Below, piece after piece: positions 20,634 through 30,800 of a DNA stretch of 64,000 nucleotides. This DNA is from Mangifera indica (lineage: Eukaryota > Streptophyta > Magnoliopsida > Sapindales > Anacardiaceae): assembly GCF_011075055.1 (NCBI RefSeq), contig NC_058155.1, positions 5,723,537 to 5,787,536 of the forward strand. Direction: 5' to 3'. Each line of letters opens with the position of its first letter. Position 1 is the first letter of the stretch. The notes under the pieces are model-generated. The model saw only the letters and a program-made list of their open reading frames with translations, made no database searches and was not told the DNA's origin. A program made the position numbers and the translations under genes.

Positions 20634-23600
20634 ATTAATTGGTATAAATAATATTCTATGGCATAGTTGCATTACATATGGAAAAAGGTTTTTTTTTTTT
20701 TGGAATAATTACTGATGTTATTTACTTGAATCGAGTTGTTTAATTTTTTATTAATTTGGTTGCATAAGAGGGTATTTATGTCTATTTACAATAGTTATAT
20801 AGATTAATCAAGGAGCTTTATCCAAATCAATTCCCTCGACAAAACATTGTTAATCGAATTATTTATCAATAATGTTTTTTATTTTTAATTAATTGTTTGA
20901 ATTAAGACACATTCAAGGGAAATTTGTTCATTTTACATTATGCTTATTGATATTATATGCATTTGGACTAATATTCAACCATGTAACACAAGGGTGTATG
21001 CCCATGCATGAGCATATAGGAGTACATACTTAATCCCCTGTAAAGCAGAGGGATACTCATGCATGCTAAAATGCATGACCGTTCATTAAATTTGAATTTT
21101 GGATAAGACAATTTCCGAAGATTGTGAATCATCGCTTCTGCCACAAAACTACACAAATGATTGTGCTTATTGGATGTTGTAACACCCTTTCTAGAAGTCA
21201 TGTCCTCTTAAGGAAAGTCGTGATTATTAGCATTCATCAATCAAGTCTTCATTTAAATAAAACTAGAAATAAAAATCATGAAATAATTTTTATTAATAAA
21301 ATTACTAAAATACCCTTTATTAATATTAAATGTGAAAAAGGTTCAAAAGATGTCCCTAATACATGAAAATAGAGCCTTCATTGTTAATTATTGAAAGTCA
21401 AATACATGATACATTAAAAATTAAAGCTGACAATCTTCAACATGACCTGTTAACTTGACACAACATGATACAAAAAAAGTCAGATAAGGGTTAAGTCTTT
21501 ATGACACAAAATTTATTTCAGGTCAACTAGATATGATTCAAAATTAAATCGAATAGTGTTAAAGTTTACACAAAAGTAGCCCAACACGATACAAATTAAC
21601 TTGAATATTTTGGAGAAATGTTACTTTAATAGAATTTGTTAAGGATAAATTATGAGCAATGTTATATGTACACACTTTTGATACACAATTTGAGTATACA
21701 AATGATGTATTATTATGTGATTGGGTGTTACATTCTCTTTAATTTAGAATCAATTATATAATAACACATCATTTGTATATCCAAATTGTATACTAAAAAT
21801 ATGTATGCATAATTTTTATTAATAAATTATAGAAATGTTAAAAGATAATATTAACAGCAGTTGAAATATTTATAAATTGCATATAATTATATCTTTATAT
21901 CATTGTAATTACTCATATTATTTTTTTTTATTTAAATATTTTATTTTATTATTAAGTAGTAAGAATGCGATCCAGTTAATCAGATTATTGACACGTTTTA
22001 ATGGTCTTAATATATAACTTTTTTAGGGCATTTGTAAATAAGAGAAAATATTATATTGTGTATTTTACTAATAATACGTTGAGGTAATTTGGTAAAAAAA
22101 TAAAACAGTAAAAACACTTTGGAGAGTGAAAATAATAGGTAATGTCAAGTCAATTTGGGTTTGATCGGGTTATCTTGAATATTAAAGAATTAGATTAGGG
22201 TTAAAATTTTTTGATACGATTCTAATTCAGATCAAGTTGGAGTTGAAGGTCTCTAATACGATACGAACATAACCCAATAGCATGAACTATCATATCTATT
22301 GAAAACACAAAACCTAAACTAATATGACATGAATACGACCTGATGATATGAACTATCAAGTCTAATAAAAACATGAAAATACATAATAATAAAGAGAAAT
22401 GATGTAAAAGCCCTTCGCTACTCATGTTCGCCAACACATCATTTCACAGCCATCACTCGATCTTATCTCCTAAAAGATAGACAAAATAGGAAAATTTGAG
22501 TGATAAACACTCAATAAATAGTAACGTAATATCTTATTTTGTCCTTAGACTCGATTTACACTAAACTGATCATTGAGAGTAAATTGTTTGCTATTTTTCA
22601 CTCGTTGATACAAGTTTTTTTTTAACACGGAAAAAAAAAAAAGTATTTGTAGTACAACACATTATTTTAAACCTTAGAAGAACAAATTCTAAATGTTTAT
22701 GAAAATTTGAAAGCATTCTAGAATTGTAATATTGAAGAAATTCTGGAATTCTTTGAATAGGTTCCTCAGCTCTTTGCCATTTTGCCCAAGAAACGTTTGT
22801 GAATTGTGATTAGACCCACTGCCAATTTGAAAGTGTTATGACATCTAGTGAGCATTTTGTGGCATGTATCTTAATTCATATATATTTTAGGGTTGTTTGT
22901 TTGTTTTTTTTGCAATATATAAAGGATTTTTGGATTTAAGCTGAGTTTATTGATAGTGGGTGGAATTAGTTGTTAGAGTGTTTTTTTCTAATGTGAAAAT
23001 TTTGCAAATCTCCTTGTTACAACGTATCTTAAACAAAGAAAGAATTGAAACAATGTTAATTTCGAAAATAGCATTCCATAATAATATTTCAATACAAAAG
23101 GAGATATGTAAGTACATGACTTTGACTAAAAAAATGCATAGTCTTGTTTATCCAAAAAATGTCCAAAAGATCACATAAAAAATATGTGTTATTATACATA
23201 TATCATTATGTAACAAAATATAACAATATTCATAGATGATACTAATGTTTTAAAACTCAGATTAAACTGATCAATTTGACTAAATCAATGACAAATCAAA
23301 CTTGGGACATGGCTAAAACTTTTTGTAGCCATCAAATTAAATTAACCTGAGGTTAATCATGTGAATCGTATCAGATTGTGATTTAGTCATTAAATCAAAT
23401 TATATAAGCATCATGTTGACATTAGTATAGCTAAAACATATTTTAAAATATTAATTATATTATATTGGCATCATTGATATACCTGATTGGTCGATTCAAT
23501 CAACTTAGAGACCAACCCTTTATTTGGGTCAAAACTCAATTTGAGTCTAAAAACATTGTATGATACATCATTGGAGACATAAAATTTGAGATAAATAGTA

Positions 23601-23927
23601 ATTTACTTTACATCTCAAGGTCATATCATTTATAGTTAGAAAAGACAACAAAGAATACAAAAAATTTAGGTTTTGGATTCAATAATGGTCTTGACTAAAG
23701 GGGAAGCCCAATGCCTAATTAAGCCTACAATTATTTTCCATTAAATAAAAGTTCAGTACTTGGTCAAATAAACATCAATAAATTACTATAAATGGACATA
23801 ACATTGTTATAAGGTTCTGTTTTGTAGACTTTAAATTCACTATTTCATTTTCTCTTAACCTCAGTAAGATCAAAATTCATCTCTAAATTCTTGCAGATTT
23901 TGCCCTTTGTAATAATCAGTAACAAGC
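20634..23927. other. AT-rich spacer
   Basis: No convincing gene. It holds an M1 MITE (21654-21821) and a segment with GACACGA-like repeats (21390-21600, 22140-22400) that also appears at 53240-53450. From 22410 on it is paralogous to 48110-50404. Confidence 0.5.
21654..21821. mobile_element. AT-rich MITE, family M1, with 9-bp target duplication
   Basis: 168 bp beginning GAGCAATGTTATATGTAC. ATAAATTAT directly flanks both sides (21645-21653 and 21822-21830). The 9-bp duplication points to Mutator-type mobilisation. The core is TTTAATTTAGAATCAATTAT. Confidence 0.7.
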
Positions 23928-24190
23928 ATGAATTCATTCAACAAGCTTATCTTGTTCATGATTCTGCTACTTCCATACATGATTATGTGTGGTGCTGCTT
24001 TTTTCCATCGACCTAGTAGAACTTTAAGTGTCCTTAATGGTTTGGAAACTATTGGTGAGAGCATTACCGTAGATTGCAAGCTCGTTTCTCGGTTGCGCCA
24101 GCCAGTGCTCGTTAAAGGTGAGACTATGAATTATCATTTTCTTGTATGATTCCAATGGTTGGTGATCATACTTGTCTTCCATGGACCCAG
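23928..24190 (+). pseudogene. S1-like (plant self-incompatibility protein homologue), truncated
   Basis: It starts MNSFNKLILFMILLLPYM, a signal-peptide-like segment, followed by SVLNGLETIGESITVDCKLV, which fits the first beta-strands and first cysteine of the S1 family (PF05938; small secreted proteins). After KGETMNYHF about 139 bp present in the spacer-2 copy are missing. The frame shifts and stops at TGA 24147-24149. The lost part holds the central cysteines. The remains of the C-terminus (CLPWTQ-like) lie out of frame at 24148-24190. Confidence 0.75.
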
Positions 24191-26111
24191 TAATGTCATG
24201 TACTTTCTTTTTGTTTAATAAATCTCCTAGTTCTGGCAAGGTCGTATTGAATAAAATGCATACTTATCATATTGAGCTATGTATTTGCATATTGTTTATC
24301 TTTTACCTTTCTTTTTTTTTTTTTTTAAAGAAAGTTTGATAAACTAAATAAAATGGTAATATTGACCTTGTTTGACATAGTTTGGGTTTTAAGTTAATTG
24401 AGATAAATCGTGCATGTTCTTTTTCCTTAATTTATCGTATTACTATTTGCTTTATTAATCTCGTATATAATCATTGATCCATTTTCAATAATCGTTATGT
24501 TGATGCAACAAATAATGTAAGATATATGTGTCTTAAGGTTTTTTAATACAAGTCAATAATGTAATTTTCCCTAGAATGAGCATTTGAGTCTTTCCTGATC
24601 AAGATATTGTTAACTCTTAAGTATATAAACTCAAGGTTATTCAATTGACTAAATTCAAGTAAAATTCTATTTGATTGTTCATCTGTTTCAACCCTAAGAT
24701 AGAGAAATCTTGTTGTATATTTGATTATTTCTCTATCTTAATGCTTCTTTGCTAATTTGTTGTATATATCCAAGTGTCCTTTGAACATACATTCATTCTC
24801 TAACATCTATGATGCACAAAATAAGTCTTATATACATCATAACAAAACAACACATTTACCACACTAACTATATGCATAACCAGTCGAATTTGATCAAACT
24901 TCCCGTATCCATCTTATAATTCACTTTAACCTCTTAACTTATATAATTGCTCATGATCAATTTAAATAGATAAAATCACCAAAAAATACCACAACATTCA
25001 ACATAATGGATTAACAACATAATACTTAATTCTTTATACCCATATGTACATAAACATTCACATAAATCCATATACTCCTTTTTGTTTTGGTAATTTCTTT
25101 TTTTGGCAATTAACCATCTACTCTTTCTCGATTTACCAAACCATGAAATATTATCCAAGGATCATATCAGCACTACATTTTACAAAAATATAAATCAAGT
25201 CATCCTACTTACTTGGACTCCAACAACTAAACGATTCATTACCGATAAAGCCTTCTCTTCCTTAATTAGGTAATAGCCAAAAATCCTTTTTGTTTGAGAA
25301 AGAAGCACGTTAGATCTCTCTCTTCTCACTTAGTGAGAAAACTAGATAGGAGAAACTTGAAGATTTATGGGATAATGATCTCAAAATCCCCGATATGCCT
25401 TTTATAAACTCTCCTGAGATAATTGACTGGATAGGTGTGCATATTAGACATGCATAGTTATGCGATGGATCAAATGAATAGACATATATCATTTATGCAC
25501 AATCATTCACCTGTTTAAAATTTCAAAATAAACATGTATTCATACTCTTAACTTATGTCTCAAATACATATATCCATAAATACATGTAAAAAGATCATTT
25601 TGCCCTTGAGATATACCTAAGAGTGTTAATTATAGCCTTCCCATGATCAATTTCATGATTACTTTGATATATGCCCAACATTCGTACTTCAAAAGTTATA
25701 TTCGATCTTGTACAAGTCTATAGATACATTAAACCTCTGAAGGAATTAGGAATTGATTCCATTTTTTTATTTAGTTCTAGTTCATTTTTGGACATTGCAT
25801 AAGATTGAATTTATCAAATTTCTTTATGGAAACAAAAGCGAACATTTACTCATTGAAAATTTCATGAATTGTACTTATGTATACTTTCTAAGGTAGACTT
25901 ATAATTCCTTATGATATTTTTCAAAATATTTTTATTTTGTAAATTAAGAAACTTGTCTTATGTCTTTCATCTCAAAATTCTTTAGTAGGTATAATATCTC
26001 ATTAAATTATAATGGAGATTATTAGGTGACATTAAATGTTTCTTTTTCTCTCAATAAAATAATACGTACTAAGTATGAATATTAATTTATATGGCAACTA
26101 TGATTTAATTA
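24191..26111. other. AT-rich spacer, paralogous to 50825-52606
   Basis: Long non-coding alignment with spacer 2, many small differences and no shared open frame. At about 25980 spacer 2 contains an extra 1.8 kb (52607-54420). Confidence 0.55.
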
Positions 26112-26120
26112 GAAATAAAT

Positions 26121-27144
26121 GGGAAAAGGACTATTTCTCACCCATTTTTTGGGCCTATCTCAAACTCATACCCACGAGAGATGAAAAACCAGTTTTTTCA
26201 CTCATGACCAAACTGTCATCCAATTTCTCAGTTAGGGATAGGGTCAAAATTGATATTTTACTATTTATATTAAAAAGTTATAAAGTTTATTACTTTTCAC
26301 CCCCTTTAGGTTTTAGAAACTAACATTTCATCTTTAACCAAAATTTTTAAACTTTAAAAACTAACATTTTCACCCCCAAACCTAGGGTTTCCATATTTTT
26401 CAAAATGCAACCGTCTCCCATAACTTTCAAAAATAGCAGTTTCACCCCCATTCTTCAACTTCATCTTCCAATGTAGTCTCCGACATTGTCACCAGCCTCC
26501 TCCTTCTCCTAGTGCAACGGTTGTGGTGCGATTAAGAGATTTTCATCTCCTTGCATGGTGTGATGAAGAGACGAAGATCTCTTTGTCACACGATGCGACG
26601 AAGAGACAAAGATCTCTTAGTAACACTACCATGCGATGAAGAGGTCTCTCTTCGTTGCTCCACCCAGACGACGAAGGACGATGCTTTGTTGTCCTTCGTC
26701 GCTTGTTGCATCATCCAGATGCAACAATGAAGGACGACGAAGCATCGTCCTTCGTCTATTCTTCCAGATTTGGATGACACTTCGTCGTCCAGATCTGGGT
26801 GATAAAGGGTCGTCCTTCGTCATCCGTTGTAGTTGAAGATGCAAGATCGATGGAATGCATCAGCTGTCGGTGGTGGTTGGAGAAGGAAGCAAACCCTAGG
26901 GGTGAAATCTAAACTTTTTAAACTTTGAGGATAGGTTGAGTTGTTAGTTTTTAAAACTTGGAGGGGAGAATGGTTAAATTTTAAAGTTTTAAGGTTTTAA
27001 ACAGTAAATTATTGATTTTACCCCTGTTCCTAACTAAGAAATTAAACGGCAATTTGGTCATAGGTAGGAAAACTGGTTTTTCATCTCCCGTAGGTATGAG
27101 TTTAAGATAGGGCTAAAAAATGGGTAGGAAATAGTCCTTTTCCC
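26121..27144. mobile_element. MULE-type MITE with long inverted arms
   Basis: 1024 bp. The left arm GGGAAAAGGACTATTTCTCA and right arm AGGAAATAGTCCTTTTCCC are inverted, and the similarity extends at least 100 bp inward (CAAACTCATACC/GGTATGAGTTTAAG). A perfect 9-bp duplication GAAATAAAT flanks it (26112-26120, 27145-27153). Spacer 2 has the empty site at about 54551. The centre is rich in GACGAAGGACGA repeats and codes for nothing recognisable. Confidence 0.88.
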
Positions 27145-27153
27145 GAAATAAAT

Positions 27154-27823
27154 TTACGTTTAATCACTTAACATACCATTGGTAAACATAAATTAATATT
27201 TATTTTGAATGCACATCCTTCTCTTTGCTACTAAGAAAATTAGTAGAGACGGTTGACAACAGTGAGAAGACGCGAAACATCTGAGTTCTGAGAGGACTGG
27301 GGTCAAGACAAACAAAATTATCCACGCGTTAAGTCTTTTCTCCTGTTTCTTTTTTAATAAATCAAAACTTTTTCTCTTTATAAAAAGTCCTGTTTTTTAT
27401 TTGACTTTAAAAGAATGTGATCACATTTTAAACTCTTTTTCAAACTACACAAGAAACTTAGATGTTGTCCGTACAGTGATGACAACTTGCTTGAGAAGGG
27501 GAGCGACGTCATGAAGAGGAGACTGAAGACTTTTCATTTCTTCCTTGAGACACCAAACGGCTGAATGGGAATGGAATAAATGAGCGAATGACTTTTGGGC
27601 TGTTTAATATGCTTTTAAAAAGTATTTCAAGGTGTGGTATGATATGCCAAGCAAAGCACAATGTTAAATGTGTTACCATCTTTTCAAGTGGAAGTACTAT
27701 AGATTTCTTGTTTCTTCATTGCATTTGCATGGTGTTTTCTTCCTACTGAAGTAAGCTAGTTGCCTCTCCTTAGTAAAGCTACTTCATTTGACTGTGTAAT
27801 TCTCAGAAAAACGATCGGTGGAT
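27154..27823 (+). promoter_or_regulatory. 5' region of gene B
   Basis: Conserved with 54558-55109 upstream of gene C, except that spacer 2 lacks short blocks (27395-27450, 27525-27595). A TATA-like TTTATAAAAAG lies at 27377-27387 (CTATATAAAAAG at 54803-54814 in gene C). TTCTCAG just before the start codon may be the 3' end of a 5'-UTR intron. Transcription start unknown. Confidence 0.4.
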
Positions 27824-30800
27824 ATGATGATGGAAGGTGAAGGTAGTAGTAGCAGCAAGAAGAGAGGAGTTCAAAATCATGAAGATGGCTTCATTAATAC
27901 CCTCTTTTCTTGGTCTCTTGATGACATTTGTAATGAAAATCTTTTCAGTCATAAGGTTTGCTTTCTTTACTCTTCTTCATTTTCGGTAACTAATAAATTT
28001 TAATAAAGAAATATTTGTAGTTTGTTTCCTTTTTTTTTTTTTTTTGGCAACGGTTGATCTCATTCAGCAACAAGCTTTAGATGAGACTTCTCTTTACTTT
28101 CTAGTGCTTTCATTTTACGTTCAAGTTCATGCTGGCTGAAACTAGTTTAATTGATACTTTATTTCTGAATTGAGTTATTGTTTTATTCCTTTCAGGTGGA
28201 AAAAATTCCTGAATCATTTGTGTCTGTCACACAGTATTTCGGATCATTTGTTTATCCTTTGTTGGAAGAAACACGAGCACAACTGTTTTCACCCATGGAG
28301 ACCATTTCAAGAGCACCTTATGCTAAGGTGGATGTTTTTAGGCCCCACGGATCTGACTTACATGATGTTAAGATTGATTACTGGAGGAACAGGTTCAGTA
28401 ACAATGGTAAAGAGCCTTATAAAACTTTGCCGGGGGATATTTTAATTTTAGCAGATGCGAAACCTGAAACTATTTCCGACTTGGAGAGGGCTGGTAGAAT
28501 GTGGTCTTTTCTATCAGTCATGACAATCGCAGGGGATGATGATGAAAATGATAATGATACCACTTCTACTTACTTTAAAGTGAAGGCTTCAAAAAGCATC
28601 CAACAGTTTGATGGGGAGAAATCATTGTTTGTGATTTTCTTGACAAATATTACTCCTGACAGAAGAATATGGAAATCCTTGAATATGTCTGGAAATTTGA
28701 AGATTATCAACGAAGTTTTATGCAGGAATTCTGTGGTAAGTTTTCTGATGATGATTTACTTATACCATACTTATTCTTGCTGACATACATTGTGTAGTTT
28801 TTGATTGAGACTTGCATGTTGAATGACAGTTGAAGGAAAGCTGCCAAGAGTGTTCTGAACCGAATGGAGGCATCTTATATGAGAAATTTGTTAGCGGTTT
28901 ATCATCAACATTAAATGACTCACAATTGAATGCAGTTCTTGCCTGTCTTGATGGAGTGCGTTGTGATCACAAGTCCTCTGTGCAACTTATATGGGGTCCC
29001 CCTGGAACAGGGAAAACTAAAGCTGTTAGTGTGCTTATCTTTACGCTGTTGAAAACAAAATGCAGAACCCTTACTTGTGCCCCGACGAATGTTGCAATAA
29101 CAGAAGTTGCTTCTCGCGTTCTGAAGCTGCTGAAAGAATCGATTAAAACTGATGACTGTGGAAGTGAGACTCTGTTGCTTCCTCTTGGAGATATTCTCTT
29201 GTTTGGGAGTAAGGAAAGACTCAAAGTTGGTCAAGAAATAGAAGAAATATATTTGGATTATCGTGTTAAAAGGCTTTCAGAGTGTTTTGGTATGCTGACT
29301 GGCTGGAGGCATTGCTTCTCATCCATGATGGATTTGCTTGAAGATTGTGTTTCTCAGTATCACATTTTCTTGGAGAATAAATTGATAAAGAAGAGAGAAA
29401 GCATTGACAAAAATGAAGTCAAAGAGAGCTACAGGAATATGGAAATGGAAGGTGACAATGAGGAGTTTAAATCATTTCTTGAATTTGTGAGACATAGATT
29501 TAAACATACTGCCAGTCCTCTTAGAAATTGTATATTTATCTTCTGCACTCATATACCCAAAAGTTTCATTTTGGAAAGTAATTTTCAAAATATGGTAGAT
29601 CTTATCAGTTTACTTGATTCTTTCGGAACTTTGTTGTTTCAAGAAAATGTAGTTTCTGACGAGCTGCAAGAGCTCTTTTCACATTCAGTAGTTGAAGAGT
29701 TTTTTTCATCACCTGGGCATAGAAATTACTTGTTGCAGAAAAGTAGAGGTGAATGCCACACAGTTTTAAGAAATCTTCATGATTCCTTTAGTAAACTTGA
29801 GTTTCCAAGTGGTATGAACAAAGATTCATTAAAAGATTTCTGCTTTAAAACAGCTTCTGTAATATTTTGCACTGCTTCTAGTTCATTTAAGCTGCATTAT
29901 GTGGACATGGAACCACTGAACTTTCTGGTCATTGATGAAGCGGCACAACTAAAAGAAAGTGAGTCGGCAATACCGCTGCAACTGTTCGGCTTAAATCATA
30001 CTATTCTCATTGGGGATGAGTGCCAATTGCCAGCAATGGTTAAAAGCAAGGTATGGTTTATGTTATTTCAACAGTTCTGGTGACTTTTTTGTATTTGGCC
30101 TTTGCTTTACTTTTTAAGTTCCTTTGTTTGGCTTTTTTTTTCAGGTTTCTGATGAAGCTTCTTTCGGGAGAAGCTTATTTGAGAGGCTGAGCTCATTGGG
30201 TCACTCTAAACACCTGCTCAATACACAGTATCGGATGCACCCCTCAATTAGCTACTTCCCAAATTCATATTTTTATAACAACCAGATTTGCGATTCTCCT
30301 AATGTTAAAAGAAAAAGCTACGAAAAAGTCTTTTTGCCAAGATCTCCAATATTCCGTCCATATTCTTTCATCAATATTCTCGAAGGGAGAGAAGAGTTCA
30401 TTGGCCATAGCTCGAGAAATATGGTTGAGGTAGCTGTTGTGATGAAAATATTGCAGAACCTGTACAAAGGTATGTGTTGTTGGAGTCTTATGTTTATATT
30501 ACCATTTAAGAAATAAATTAGTTTTTATTTTGTCATCTCTTAGCTTACTTTATAGCATATCGTTCATTTAAATTCTGATATTCCATCTTGAGAAACAAAA
30601 CATTAGCTCCATATTGTCGGCATTTTGACTGATGACTGCAAGTGCCAGAGGCTTAACCTACCTTTCTATAGCAGGCACTTAATGTAACAAATTAGTAACT
30701 GGTAGAGCCATCTAATTTATAAATATCATCCTCTATAATTTTGCACTTAAGAAACTAGCTTTTTTGAGAATAATTTATACATTTACATGGCCTTTTATTT

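Larger units (their letters stand above)
2640..27823. repeat. Tandem duplication, spacer copy 1
   Basis: Aligns in order with 33470-55109: acyltransferase relic, PMEI fragment, hAT MITE, PMEI gene, PMEI pseudogene, S1-like gene, helicase promoter. By-eye divergence is about 2-3% near the helicase 3' end and about 6% in AT-rich DNA. Large differences are lineage-specific transposons and a few deletions. Confidence 0.92.

Noticed and set aside
26586..26844. Open frames on both strands in the MULE-type element (GACGAAG-rich)
   Set aside because: Low-complexity repeats open all frames; no domain and no counterpart in spacer 2.
27818..27823. GTG codon just before the ATG of gene B (and 55104 in gene C) as start
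   Set aside because: A plant nuclear gene should use the ATG at 27824 or 55110; the GTG adds two codons only.
28920..29234. Antisense open frame within helicase exon 3 (also 56203-56517)
   Set aside because: It shadows the conserved sense exon and shows no independent features.
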